From Lentimicrobiaceae bacterium (GTDB taxonomy: Bacteria > Bacteroidota > Bacteroidia > Bacteroidales > F082): DNA of 59,228 nucleotides. The position numbers were made by a program, and so were the translations under genes. The stretch's first letter is position 1. Each line of letters begins with the position of its first letter. Below are positions 9,959-19,295 of the stretch, piece after piece. The notes beneath the pieces were generated by a model that saw only the letters and a list, made by a program, of their open reading frames with translations, did no database searches and was not told where the DNA came from. The stretch covers positions 55,211 to 114,438 of the forward strand of contig PANC01000012.1 in assembly GCA_002708315.1 (NCBI GenBank), in the 5' to 3' direction.

Positions 9959-10065
9959 ATAATTTTAATTCTTCTTGTTTATCTTATAAGTCTAAAAATC
10001 ATAGCTAATTAGGAAAAAGATAACTATGCAGATTTTAAAAATACATCCATCACCTAATGCTAAAT

Positions 10066-10073
10066 CAAATGTA
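10066..10073 (-). promoter_or_regulatory. Candidate -7 element for the acid-resistance operon
   Basis: On the minus strand this reads TACATTTG, matching TAnnTTTG. It would give a leader of about 100 nt before the antiporter ATG at 9958. The rest of the 214-nt divergent region (9959-10172) is AT-rich and holds the plus-strand porin promoter. No -33 match was found. Confidence 0.3.
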
Positions 10074-10123
10074 ACATAATTTCTAATTATCTAATATATC
10101 CGCACAAAAATTAATAATTTGGT

Positions 10124-10131
10124 TACCTTTG
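10124..10131 (+). promoter_or_regulatory. Candidate -7 element for the DcaP-like porin
   Basis: TACCTTTG matches the Bacteroidota -7 consensus and sits 41 nt upstream of the porin ATG. An 11-bp inverted repeat (CCAAT, T, ATTGG at 10143-10153) lies just downstream, where a bound regulator could block transcription. Confidence 0.45.
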
Positions 10132-10172
10132 AATAAGAGGAACCAATTATTGGAAACTTAAATTAATCATAG

Positions 10173-11309
10173 ATGATGAGGAAAATTACATTTTTACTGC
10201 TGTTATTGCTATTATCCATAATCGCTATTTCACAAACCGACAGCACTGATTCCAAAAAACTATCATTTAAATTTTCGGGTTTTGTGAACCTAAACGCAAT
10301 ACTTGACTTCAATGGTTTAGATAGATATGATGACTTTACTACTTCTGACATCCCAATAAACCCAGCGCCTTATGAGGATAATTTCAGACTTCACATGACC
10401 GCTCGTCAATCTAGGTTAAACTTTCTTACGGATTATGAAACACAATATGGGAAAATACAAGCCTTCGTGTCAGGAGATTTTTATAGTTCTAACACAGATC
10501 AGCACAGCTATTTCAGACTAAGAGAGGCATATCTCAAATATGGAAATTTACTTTTGGGTCAGACTAATACCACATTTGGCAATCCAAATATTATCCCTGC
10601 CACAATAGATTTTGAGGGTCCTAATAGCGCTCCTGCACTCCGAAATCCAATGGTAAAATTCGAGAAAAGCCTAACAAAAGGTTGGAGCTATACTCTTGCA
10701 ATTGAGATGCGTGGTACTGATATTGAACCATTTTCCCAAACCATCAAACCTTTTCTCACAATGCCCTGCTTTGTTGGTAACATTACTAAAGCTGGGGATT
10801 GGGGACTGATTACTCTAAGTGGAATGGCAGATATTACAAGATATTTTAATAGTGATTCCATTGCTGATAAAAGTTTTGGATTTGGGGGTGCCGTTTCAGC
10901 AATAATTAATGTCTGTAAAAAGAACCATTTTAGCATTTTTATAATTGGTGGTAAAGGAGTTGCTAATTTCACATCTGACCTTTCGGGCCTCGAATACAAT
11001 GGCGTTCCTAACATCTCTAGTGATAAATTACATATGTTAAACTGCGTAGGAGGGTTTATAGCATACACTCAATACTGGAATAATAAATTTAGCTCCAACA
11101 TAATAGCTAGCTTTTTAGAGTTAGAGAAAACCGATCTACTAGAACCTCTTGATTTCAGATATAGTAAGTATGCTCTAGTAAATTTGTTTTACTCTCCTCT
11201 TCCACGCATTCAATTTGGCATCGAATATGTTTACGGACAGCTTACTGTACAAAATAAAGAAAACGGAGATGCAAATAGGTTACAATTTCTAGCCCAATTC
11301 AATTTCTAA
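10173..11309 (+). CDS. DcaP-like outer-membrane porin
   Basis: A 378-residue exported protein. Residues 1-21 are a clear signal peptide ending near AIS, and two consecutive ATG codons at 10173 and 10176 are both possible starts. The mature part alternates polar and aromatic residues in short beta strands and ends in Phe (LQFLAQFNF), as outer-membrane barrels do. Regions such as RLHMTARQSRLNF and LREAYLKYGNLLLGQTNTTF resemble the DcaP-like porins of Bacteroidota. It is transcribed away from the acid-resistance operon, and whether it carries its substrates is unknown. Confidence 0.82.
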   Translation: MMRKITFLLLLLLLSIIAISQTDSTDSKKLSFKFSGFVNLNAILDFNGLDRYDDFTTSDIPINPAPYEDNFRLHMTARQSRLNFLTDYETQYGKIQAFVSGDFYSSNTDQHSYFRLREAYLKYGNLLLGQTNTTFGNPNIIPATIDFEGPNSAPALRNPMVKFEKSLTKGWSYTLAIEMRGTDIEPFSQTIKPFLTMPCFVGNITKAGDWGLITLSGMADITRYFNSDSIADKSFGFGGAVSAIINVCKKNHFSIFIIGGKGVANFTSDLSGLEYNGVPNISSDKLHMLNCVGGFIAYTQYWNNKFSSNIIASFLELEKTDLLEPLDFRYSKYALVNLFYSPLPRIQFGIEYVYGQLTVQNKENGDANRLQFLAQFNF

Positions 11310-11313
11310 TCAA

Positions 11314-11727
11314 CTAAAGTTCTAGCTGGTCAAGTTCAATCCCAGCTCTGGCTAGTAAGTCTAGGCCATCAGTTATCCGATATTCGCGTGAGTAAACAAC
11401 TCTAACTATACCAGACTGTATAATTAATTTTGCACATTCCATGCAAGGCGAGTCAGTGATATATAAAGTAGCTCCTTTGCTACTATTGTTAGATGTTGCA
11501 ACTTTTGTAATTGCATTGGCCTCAGCATGCAAAACATAAGCCTTAGTGGCTCCATCTGTATCCTCACATATATTCTCAAAACCGGATGGAGTTCCATTGT
11601 AGCCATCTGATATTATCATACGATCTTTAACGATAAGAGCTCCAACTTTTCTTCTTTCGCAATATGAATTATCTGCCCATACATGAGCCATCTTAATGTA
11701 TGATTTATCAAACTTTCTATCTTTCAT
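11314..11727 (-). CDS. Deoxycytidylate (dCMP) deaminase family protein
   Basis: The 137-residue cytoplasmic enzyme belongs to the ComEB/dCMP deaminase group, which makes dUMP for thymidylate synthesis. The zinc site is complete: His67-Ala-Glu69 (HAEANAI) with the proton-shuttling glutamate, and Cys95-x2-Cys98 (PCMECAK). The family motif GYNGTPSGFENICED is present near residues 42-56. It is convergent with the porin, with only 4 nt between the two stop codons, so the transcripts must overlap. The 179 nt upstream (11728-11906) show no gene. Confidence 0.92.
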   Translation of the reverse strand: MKDRKFDKSYIKMAHVWADNSYCERRKVGALIVKDRMIISDGYNGTPSGFENICEDTDGATKAYVLHAEANAITKVATSNNSSKGATLYITDSPCMECAKLIIQSGIVRVVYSREYRITDGLDLLARAGIELDQLEL

Positions 11728-11906
11728 AATGCAATAATAAGTCTTCTACTTCAATTGAAAGATAAAGTTCATTTCTTTTTACAAATTCAATCTATAAATT
11801 ATCATTCAGAATTAAACAATTCAGATGAAGATATTATTTATTGAGGTCTATACTTTGAAATGGCTTTGAAACGAATGGCTAATTACCAAGTTCGATGCTA
11901 AATAAA

Positions 11907-12326
11907 TTAGTATAAGAAGAATGCTCGTTCTGGATTAAATGTGATGAGCATATTTGCTAAAAAATTCCATATTGTAACAAGAGCAACAGCACATATTTTT
12001 CCTACATAAAAATTCATTTTAAATCTGCTAACTAGAAACCACAGAAGTAATGTATTCAGTCCTAGTCCAACTATGCTAATAACAAAAAACTCAGTGTATT
12101 CAACTAAAATTTCCGGGTTTCTGCTTTCAAAAGTCCATATCCTATTAAAATAATAGTTGGATGTTGCTGCGGATATGAAACCAATTGCATTTGCCAAATA
12201 CTTGGGGATTTGCAATTTCTCTTTGGCGATAAATGTTATTCCAAAATCAATAAATAGACCAGAAAATCCTACAGCCGCAAACTTTATGAATTTGAAAAAA
12301 TATGTAGAATTAAAAATTTCGCTCAT
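11907..12326 (-). CDS. GtrA family membrane protein
   Basis: A 139-residue protein with four hydrophobic segments and the GtrA opening FIKFAAVGFSGLFIDFGITF near residues 12-31. GtrA-like proteins are thought to flip or help transfer polyprenyl-linked sugars across the inner membrane for surface glycan modification. Its ATG shares one nucleotide with the stop codon of the upstream peptidase gene (TAATG), so the two are translationally coupled, although no functional link is obvious. No glycosyltransferase is adjacent. Confidence 0.88.
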   Translation of the reverse strand: MSEIFNSTYFFKFIKFAAVGFSGLFIDFGITFIAKEKLQIPKYLANAIGFISAATSNYYFNRIWTFESRNPEILVEYTEFFVISIVGLGLNTLLLWFLVSRFKMNFYVGKICAVALVTIWNFLANMLITFNPERAFFLY

Positions 12327-14116
12327 TATAGTATAATCATTAGAATTTTCTTACTTCCATCTCTCATGATATCAACTGAAACTCTTTGTCCAGGTTTTAG
12401 TTTTTTTAGCCTAGCCATGTAGTCATAAATATTTGTTACCGGCATACCTTCAATGGCTATTATTCTATCCCCTTTTTTCATTCCTGCAACATAAGCAGGC
12501 CCGTCTGGGGTGACACCTCCAACACCCAAGCCATTATTCTCTGTGGATGCAAAATCTGGCATAATACCAAACTTTACCTTCAGGCCGCTCCTTCCTCGTC
12601 CTGATTGCTCTGCCTTAACTCCTGATTCCTTATATGTCAGTCTGTCATCACTATTAGCCACTTCAACTATGATTGGATATGCAAAGTCTATTATTTCTCT
12701 CTCACCTTCATAATTTATCTTGTGAGCATCATCTTTGGGGGTATGATAATCATCATGTGCACCAGTAAAGAAAAACATTACAGGTACACCTGCTCCATAA
12801 AAACTAGCATGATCTGAAGCGCCATACCCCTCTGGCGAATGAGCAAAATTCATATCTGTATTTTTCTCATGGTATGATAATATATCCTCCATTTGCTCTG
12901 CTGTCCCTGTTCCAGAAATCATTAAAGATCTAGTTTGATTATCAAATCTGCCAACCATATCAAAATTTACCATTAGCACAATATTATCCAGGTCTATGAG
13001 TGGTTCTGTTGTAAAAAATTGTGATCCCAGCAAACCCATTTCTTCAGCCCCGAAGGCCATTATAATAATGCTTCTCCGAAGCTCTCCTCTTTCTGAGTAT
13101 AATTTTTCTGCAATCTCTAAAATAGCTGCAACTCCTGAAGCATTATCATCTGCACCGTTATGAATAGCAATTGTATCCGGATCTCTTGAACCAGAGCCAT
13201 GTCCACCCATACCTAAGTGATCATAGTGGGCACCAATAATAACATATTCATCTTTCAATTTTTCATCAGCACCTTCAATTATAGCTATAACATTTTGCGT
13301 ATTTACTTCCCTCCGTCTCAAATCCGTGACAATATCAATCGAATTTTGAGTATCAAACCCTATGTTTTTCTTTTTTATGATGATTTCATTCTCAATATCT
13401 AAAATGGAATTACCATTGCCAATAATCGAATCTGCCATAGCTCGAGTGATATTTATTGCTGGTAATCCAGCAGAAGCAGTTACCCTATCGGAAGTGTTTT
13501 TAACAAGATTATCTTCTAAACTGGAGTTTTTACCATTTACAAAAATAATACCAACGGCATTTCTATCCTTTGCACTTAGCACCTTATCACGGTCATTTCC
13601 ATATGATATAAAAAGACTTGAATCATCATCTGGTTCAGGATCACCCCTTAGTACCATTACTAATTTACCCTCAACATCAAGACCATTATAATCATTCCAC
13701 TTTAGGGAGTCATGATCAACTTCAATTCCATAGCCCGCAAAAATTACATCTGCAGTAATTGATGTGTTAGTGGAAAAATTCATAGGTTTAAAATCAACAT
13801 CAAGTGCAGCATTGTAACCATTTATTATTAAGTGATTACTATCTCCCGTTTCTACACTTGTGGTAACACTAAAATATTGAAACCCGTCATTTCCAATGGG
13901 TTTAAGCCCTGACTTAATAAGGTCATTCCTTATGTAATCAGCAGCAATCCTTCCACCTTCAGTCCCCGGCTTTCTACCCTTAAGAGAGTCAGAAGCAAGG
14001 AAATACACATGCTCTTTAATTTCCTTAACTGTACATTCTGATTGATTCTGACAAGTTAGATTTGTGTAATATATTAGGCCTAAAATTATCGCCAAAAACC
14101 TTGTTGAGAATATCAT
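12326..14116 (-). CDS. Exported M28 family metallopeptidase with PA and PDZ domains
   Basis: A 596-residue protein with a signal peptide over about residues 1-22. A protease-associated domain covers about 110-250, the M28 zinc aminopeptidase domain about 275-500, and a PDZ domain the last 85 residues (GVTPDGPAYVAGMKKGDRI). The zinc and catalytic residues can be read: His297 and Asp299 (GAHYDH), bridging Asp323 (GADDNASG), Glu358-Glu359 (GAEEMG), Asp386 and His458 (DYHTPKD). It probably degrades peptides in the periplasm or outside the cell. The set appears intact, so an active enzyme is expected. Confidence 0.93.
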   Translation of the reverse strand: MIFSTRFLAIILGLIYYTNLTCQNQSECTVKEIKEHVYFLASDSLKGRKPGTEGGRIAADYIRNDLIKSGLKPIGNDGFQYFSVTTSVETGDSNHLIINGYNAALDVDFKPMNFSTNTSITADVIFAGYGIEVDHDSLKWNDYNGLDVEGKLVMVLRGDPEPDDDSSLFISYGNDRDKVLSAKDRNAVGIIFVNGKNSSLEDNLVKNTSDRVTASAGLPAINITRAMADSIIGNGNSILDIENEIIIKKKNIGFDTQNSIDIVTDLRRREVNTQNVIAIIEGADEKLKDEYVIIGAHYDHLGMGGHGSGSRDPDTIAIHNGADDNASGVAAILEIAEKLYSERGELRRSIIIMAFGAEEMGLLGSQFFTTEPLIDLDNIVLMVNFDMVGRFDNQTRSLMISGTGTAEQMEDILSYHEKNTDMNFAHSPEGYGASDHASFYGAGVPVMFFFTGAHDDYHTPKDDAHKINYEGEREIIDFAYPIIVEVANSDDRLTYKESGVKAEQSGRGRSGLKVKFGIMPDFASTENNGLGVGGVTPDGPAYVAGMKKGDRIIAIEGMPVTNIYDYMARLKKLKPGQRVSVDIMRDGSKKILMIIL

Positions 14117-14139
14117 GATTTTACTGATTAAATAGAGTG

Positions 14140-14147
14140 CAAATATA
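14140..14147 (-). promoter_or_regulatory. Candidate -7 element for the M28 peptidase-gtrA pair
   Basis: On the minus strand this reads TATATTTG, a good match to TAnnTTTG, 23 nt upstream of the peptidase ATG at 14116. Confidence 0.5.
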
Positions 14148-14286
14148 CATTTCCTATTCCTAATTGGCTATCATAGTAAAGTTAAATAACTATTATAGAT
14201 CATGATTAAAGCACAAGTCTGCCATTAACAAATGAAAATACCTTACATAGCAAGGCTATTAATTTAATTCAATTAATAATTTGGAA

Positions 14287-14294
14287 TATCTTTG
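14287..14294 (+). promoter_or_regulatory. Candidate -7 element almost touching the CDF transporter start
   Basis: TATCTTTG matches TAnnTTTG but ends only 5 nt before the ATG at 14300. Transcription would begin at or next to the start codon, so the message would be leaderless or nearly so. Confidence 0.5.
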
Positions 14295-14299
14295 CAAAA

Positions 14300-15229
14300 A
14301 TGGCAAACCTTTCAAGAAAAGAAAAGATTATTAAAGCTTCGTGGATTGCAATTATTGCCAATTCAATGCTTTCAATTTTGAAAATAACTGTTGGGATTGT
14401 TTCCGGAAGCTTTGCCGTTATAGCAGATGGTATTGATAGCGCAGGCGATATACTAACATCACTGATAACTCTATTTACTGCTCATATTATTAATAAACCA
14501 CCAGATATAAAGTATCCATATGGTTATAATAAAGCTGATACCATTGCAACCAAACTACTTGCGTTCATAATATTCTTTGCAGGTGCCCAACTTGCAATTT
14601 CATCCTTTGACCGTTTGTTTTCTCCACACCCCAATATCATTCCAAATACAATTGCAATCTATGTTATAGTAGTCTCAATTATTGGAAAATATGGTTTGTC
14701 AATCTATTTATTAAAAACAGGTAAGAAAATAGATAGTCAAATGTTATTGGCAAACGGTAAAAACATGTTCAACGATGTTATTATATCTTTTTCCGTACTT
14801 ACAGGCCTTGCATTTACGTTCATTTTCAAGATGCCAATTCTTGACTTAATTACTGCATGTATTGTGAGTTTTTACATAATGTTTGTAGCGTTTAGAATTT
14901 TTTTACAGAGCAATAGAGATCTAATGGATGGCGTAGATAATGAAGATATTTATAGAAAAATAATTGCAGCGGCTAAAAGTGTGGATGGAGTTTATCGACC
15001 ACACAGAATAAGAGCAAGAAAAATGGCTCACCTTTACATTATAGCTCTTGATGTTGAAATAGATGGCATCAAAAGCCTTGACAATGCGCATAAATTATGT
15101 CATGAGGTTGAAAATAAAATAAAGATCGCATTACCAAATACATATGACGTATTAGTTCATCCCGAGCCAATTGGAACTCATGATCCTAAAGAAACATATG
15201 GTATATCAGAAGAGTTACTGAACAAATAA
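14300..15229 (+). CDS. Cation diffusion facilitator family transporter
   Basis: A 309-residue metal/proton antiporter with about six membrane segments followed by a cytoplasmic domain of about 90 residues (from about 210) with the ferredoxin-like CDF fold. The TM2 half of the metal site is DSAGD, Asp46 and Asp50, as in FieF. The TM5 half, normally HxxxD or DxxxD, is NMFND here (Asn155, Asp159). Replacement of the histidine suggests a metal other than zinc, possibly manganese, iron or magnesium, but this needs a test. It is monocistronic and upstream of purL. Confidence 0.9.
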   Translation: MANLSRKEKIIKASWIAIIANSMLSILKITVGIVSGSFAVIADGIDSAGDILTSLITLFTAHIINKPPDIKYPYGYNKADTIATKLLAFIIFFAGAQLAISSFDRLFSPHPNIIPNTIAIYVIVVSIIGKYGLSIYLLKTGKKIDSQMLLANGKNMFNDVIISFSVLTGLAFTFIFKMPILDLITACIVSFYIMFVAFRIFLQSNRDLMDGVDNEDIYRKIIAAAKSVDGVYRPHRIRARKMAHLYIIALDVEIDGIKSLDNAHKLCHEVENKIKIALPNTYDVLVHPEPIGTHDPKETYGISEELLNK

Positions 15230-15278
15230 CTACTGATAACTTTTAGACTTAAAATCGTAATGCTTTGGACTCCTTTTC

Positions 15279-15286
15279 TATATTTG
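15279..15286 (+). promoter_or_regulatory. Candidate -7 element for purL
   Basis: TATATTTG matches TAnnTTTG, 35 nt before the purL ATG. I saw no sequence resembling a purine riboswitch in the 92 nt between genes. Confidence 0.5.
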
Positions 15287-15321
15287 CAAGCGCATATATT
15301 TACACTAAATAAAGTAACACC

Positions 15322-18300
15322 ATGGTTTACTTTTTTCAACATAGTTCATCCCGCTTCTATTTAGCTGAATCACATATAAATTTGGAAAGTATTGACTTAG
15401 AAAAATTAACATGGTTATTTGGTAATGCTAAAAATATAAAACAAGATCAACTGGAAGGGAAGTTTATAGGTCCCAGAAAGGAAATGATAACTCCTTGGAG
15501 TACCAATGCTGTTGAAATCACTCAAAATATGGGCATTTCTGGTATTGACAGAATTGAAGAAGTTACATTAACTAAGCTTGATTCTCCAGAATTTGATCCA
15601 ATGTTACAACAGGTTTATAAAAACCTAGACCAGAAGGCATTCCATATACCAGATTCACCCGAGCCAATTATTTTCATTGATAATATTGACATTTACAATG
15701 AAAATGAAGGTCTTGCCCTTAGCGGTGATGAGGTAAAATACCTAGAAGATGTATCTAAGGCAATAAATCGAAAATTAACAGACTCTGAAATTTATGGGTT
15801 TGCACAAATAAACTCGGAACATTGTAGGCATAAAATATTCAATGGTACATTTATAATTGATGGAAAGGAAATGAAGGATAGCCTTTTCACTTTGATTAAA
15901 AAAACATCAAAAGCAAATCCCGAAAATATAGTTTCTGCTTACAAAGATAATGTTGCCTTTATTGTTGGGCCCAAATCAGAACAGTTTGCACCCGGTAATC
16001 AGGAAGAGTCTGATTTTTTTGAAATAAGTGACATGGAAACTGTTATCTCCCTGAAGGCAGAGACTCACAATTTCCCAACAACAGTTGAGCCATTCAATGG
16101 TGCAGCCACTGGATCTGGTGGAGAGATCCGTGATCGTTTAGCTGGAGGCAAGGGAAGTAATGCAATGGCTGGAACTGCTGTATACATGACTTCCTATCCA
16201 CGAAATAGCAAGGGGCATAACTGGGAAAAACACATTGCCCCTAGAAAATGGTTATATCAAACACCCGAAGAAATACTAATAAAGGCTTCCAATGGAGCAT
16301 CAGATTTTGGCAACAAATATGGTCAGCCTCTTATAAACGGAAGTTTACTAACATTTGAACACCAGGAACACGGAAAGAATCACGGATATGATAAAGTAAT
16401 AATGCTTGCTGGAGGAATCGGCTATGCAAAAGCTTCGGATGCCCAAAAAGATATTCCAGAAGAAGGTGATATTATTGTGGTTCTTGGTGGTGATAATTAT
16501 CGCATTGGAATGGGAGGTGGCGCAGTTTCATCTGTGGCAACAGGGGAGTTTGGAAATGAAATTGAACTGAACGCCATTCAGCGTGCCAATCCAGAGATGC
16601 AAAAAAGAGTAGCAAATACAATTCGTGCAATGTCCGAGAGTGATATTAATCCTATTGTATCAATTCATGATCATGGTGCTGGTGGCCACTTAAATAGCCT
16701 ATCAGAATTAGTTGAAGATACTGGAGCTAATATTAATATTAATAATCTACCCATCGGAGACCCTACCCTATCTTACAAAGAAATATTGGGTAATGAATCT
16801 CAGGAAAGAATGGGCCTGATAATAAGAGAAAAAGATTATAAAACTCTTGAAAATATAGCACGTAGAGAAAGAGCTCCCATATATACAGTGGGCAAAGTAA
16901 GAAATGATAAAAACTTTATAATTGAGGCAGACGATAAAACATGCCCTGTGGATATTAAGCTAGACTATCTTTTCGGTAAACCACCCAAAACCATATTGAA
17001 AGATACCACACAGAGTGCAAAATTCTCTCCAATAGAATATAGCCCTGCAAAACTTGAGAGTTATGTTGCAAATGTTTTAAAACTAGAGGCTGTGGCATGT
17101 AAGGACTGGCTAACAAATAAGGTAGACAGGTCTGTTACAGGGAAAGTGGCTATGCAACAATGCGCTGGCCCACTTCAATTACCCTTAAATAATTTGGGTA
17201 TAGTTGCCATGGATTATCAAGGTACAACCGGTATCTCAACTGCAATAGGACATTCCTCAATAAGCGGTCTTATAAATCCAGAGGCCGGATCTAGACTTGC
17301 AATAGCAGAGGCCCTCACAAATGTGATATGGGCTCCTGTATCAGCAGGGCTTAGGGGTGTAAGCCTGAGTGCAAATTGGATGTGGCCGGCAAAAAATGAT
17401 GGTGAAAATGCAAGATTATACAAAGCTGTGAAGGCGGTAAGCGACTTTGCAATTGAATTAGGTATAAACATCCCAACCGGGAAGGATTCACTATCTATGA
17501 CCCAGAAATATCCCGATGGGAATACTGTCTACTCTCCAGGTACAGTGATAATATCAGCAGTGGGTGAAGTAAAAGACATTAGAAAGGCAATTACTCCAAC
17601 TATCAAAACAAAATCAGGAACAAAAATCATATATATCAATCTAAGCTCATCGAGTTATGAGCTAGGAGGGTCAAGTTTTGCCCAATCGTTAAATAAGATT
17701 GGCGTCAATACACCGGATGTAAGTGATTCAAAATATTTTGCATCAACATTTGCAGTTATACAGAACCTCATATCAAATGGAAAGATTCTATCAGGGCATG
17801 ACATTAGTGCTGGAGGAATGATAACTACTCTACTGGAAATGAATTTTGCAAATTGTGATCATGGCATGGATCTAGATCTTTCAACTATAGATGAAAGTGA
17901 TATTGTAAAATTATTGTTTAGCGAGAATCCAGGTCTAATAATGCAGGTTGAGGATAAAAATGTATTGCAGGAATTAACTGATAATGGGGTAATATTTTAC
18001 GAACTTGGTAGTGTTATTAATAAGCGTCAGGTTATAATCAAACACAATAATGAAAGTCATTCCTTTGATATTGAAAAAATGAGAGATCATTGGTATCATA
18101 CCTCCTTCAGCATGGATATAAAACAAAGTGGAGTAAAGCATGCAAAAGTGCGACTTAAGAATTACAAACGTCAAGACCTACATTATAACTTCAATGGCCT
18201 ATTTTCTGGATCGGCATCAGACTTGGGAATAGAAATGAGCCGAAGGAGTAAATCGGGTGTTAAAGCCGCAATTATCAGAGAGAAAGGTGTTAATGGAGAC

Positions 18301-19017
18301 AGAGAGATGGCATTTGCACTGCATCTTGCAGGCTTTGATGTTAAGGATGTGCACATGACGGACCTTATTTCTGGGCGGGAAGATTTGACGGATGTTAATA
18401 TGATTGTGTTTGTTGGTGGGTTCTCAAATTCAGATGTACTTGGTTCTGCAAAAGGTTGGGCAGGAGCCTTTTTATTCAATAAAAAGGCTAAAAAAGCATT
18501 GGATGATTTCTATGAACGTAAAGATACCTTGAGCCTAGGAGTTTGTAATGGTTGTCAGTTAATGGTTGAATTGGGGTTAGTATACCCAGAACACCCTGAG
18601 AAACCTGTTATGGAGGCTAATAATTCAGGTAAATTTGAATCAGGCTTTATTAATGTCAATGTCCATGAGAATAACTCGGTAATGCTAAAGTCATTATCAG
18701 GTATGAGACTCGGAATATGGGTAGCTCACGGAGAGGGTAAATTTAGTTTCCCATACTATAGCGATAGTTATCACATAGCAATGAAATATAGTTATGAGAA
18801 GTACCCAGGAAATCCAAATGGGTCTGACTGGGGTGCAGCGGCAATATATTCCAATGATGGGCGTCATTTAGCAATGATGCCTCACCTTGAAAGAGCTTTT
18901 CTGCCGTGGCAATGGCCATATTATCCCAATGATAGACAAAATGATGAAGTAACACCATGGGTTGAAGCATTTGTAAATGCCAAAAATTGGGTTCAGAAAC
19001 AATCAAAAAAGAATTAA
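15322..19017 (+). CDS. purL: Phosphoribosylformylglycinamidine synthase, single-chain form
   Basis: A 1231-residue enzyme of purine synthesis that converts FGAR and glutamine to FGAM. The N-terminal PurS-like part, the two AIR-synthase-like repeats (for example ETHNFPTTVEPFNGAATGSG near 250 and GKVAMQQCAGPLQLP near 610), and a C-terminal glutamine amidotransferase domain are all in one chain, as in the enterobacterial large PurL and in contrast to the split PurS/Q/L of Gram-positives. The amidotransferase nucleophile is Cys1075 in GVCNGCQ, and the His/Glu pair lies in PHLERAFLP near the C-terminus. The gene is complete and monocistronic. Confidence 0.97.
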   Translation: MVYFFQHSSSRFYLAESHINLESIDLEKLTWLFGNAKNIKQDQLEGKFIGPRKEMITPWSTNAVEITQNMGISGIDRIEEVTLTKLDSPEFDPMLQQVYKNLDQKAFHIPDSPEPIIFIDNIDIYNENEGLALSGDEVKYLEDVSKAINRKLTDSEIYGFAQINSEHCRHKIFNGTFIIDGKEMKDSLFTLIKKTSKANPENIVSAYKDNVAFIVGPKSEQFAPGNQEESDFFEISDMETVISLKAETHNFPTTVEPFNGAATGSGGEIRDRLAGGKGSNAMAGTAVYMTSYPRNSKGHNWEKHIAPRKWLYQTPEEILIKASNGASDFGNKYGQPLINGSLLTFEHQEHGKNHGYDKVIMLAGGIGYAKASDAQKDIPEEGDIIVVLGGDNYRIGMGGGAVSSVATGEFGNEIELNAIQRANPEMQKRVANTIRAMSESDINPIVSIHDHGAGGHLNSLSELVEDTGANININNLPIGDPTLSYKEILGNESQERMGLIIREKDYKTLENIARRERAPIYTVGKVRNDKNFIIEADDKTCPVDIKLDYLFGKPPKTILKDTTQSAKFSPIEYSPAKLESYVANVLKLEAVACKDWLTNKVDRSVTGKVAMQQCAGPLQLPLNNLGIVAMDYQGTTGISTAIGHSSISGLINPEAGSRLAIAEALTNVIWAPVSAGLRGVSLSANWMWPAKNDGENARLYKAVKAVSDFAIELGINIPTGKDSLSMTQKYPDGNTVYSPGTVIISAVGEVKDIRKAITPTIKTKSGTKIIYINLSSSSYELGGSSFAQSLNKIGVNTPDVSDSKYFASTFAVIQNLISNGKILSGHDISAGGMITTLLEMNFANCDHGMDLDLSTIDESDIVKLLFSENPGLIMQVEDKNVLQELTDNGVIFYELGSVINKRQVIIKHNNESHSFDIEKMRDHWYHTSFSMDIKQSGVKHAKVRLKNYKRQDLHYNFNGLFSGSASDLGIEMSRRSKSGVKAAIIREKGVNGDREMAFALHLAGFDVKDVHMTDLISGREDLTDVNMIVFVGGFSNSDVLGSAKGWAGAFLFNKKAKKALDDFYERKDTLSLGVCNGCQLMVELGLVYPEHPEKPVMEANNSGKFESGFINVNVHENNSVMLKSLSGMRLGIWVAHGEGKFSFPYYSDSYHIAMKYSYEKYPGNPNGSDWGAAAIYSNDGRHLAMMPHLERAFLPWQWPYYPNDRQNDEVTPWVEAFVNAKNWVQKQSKKN

Positions 19018-19054
19018 CCCGTATTAATATGTTTTATTAACCATCTAATTTATT

Positions 19055-19068
19055 TTGATAAAAATCAT
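19055..19068 (+). promoter_or_regulatory. FNR-like half-site pair far upstream of nirK
   Basis: TTGAT, AAAA, ATCAT differs from the classical FNR site (TTGAT-N4-ATCAA) by one base. It is about 180 nt upstream of the nirK -7 element, too far for normal FNR activation, and the region is very AT-rich, so chance is a real possibility. Confidence 0.2.
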
Positions 19069-19205
19069 ATTTAAGTACCAATAACTTAACTTAAAGCACA
19101 TTCCCAAAAAAAAAAAATTCTTCTGGCATTGCAAACACCATATTTTATTTACCTATGTAAGAGCCAACTAAATCAATTGTTATTTAGAACCAATATAAAT
19201 TGATA

Positions 19206-19225
19206 TTTGGCAACTTATTGCAGAA
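19206..19225 (+). promoter_or_regulatory. Inverted repeat at the activator position upstream of nirK
   Basis: The core is GCAA, CTTA, TTGC (19210-19221), flanked by matching TT and AA two bases further out. Its centre is about 34 bp upstream of the centre of the -7 element at 19246, which places it near -41 from the expected transcription start, the class II position for CRP/FNR family activators. The regulator is not encoded here, and the assignment is inference from geometry. Confidence 0.35.
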
Positions 19226-19245
19226 AAGGATTAAAATTATTCTAT

Positions 19246-19253
19246 TATTTTTG
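19246..19253 (+). promoter_or_regulatory. Candidate -7 element for the nirK-nrfA operon
   Basis: TATTTTTG matches TAnnTTTG and lies 42 nt upstream of the nirK ATG. It is the only good promoter motif found before the seven closely spaced genes from nirK to nrfA. Confidence 0.5.
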
Positions 19254-19295
19254 CACCAGATATTGAACCTTTAAATTATAAATAATAAAAATATT

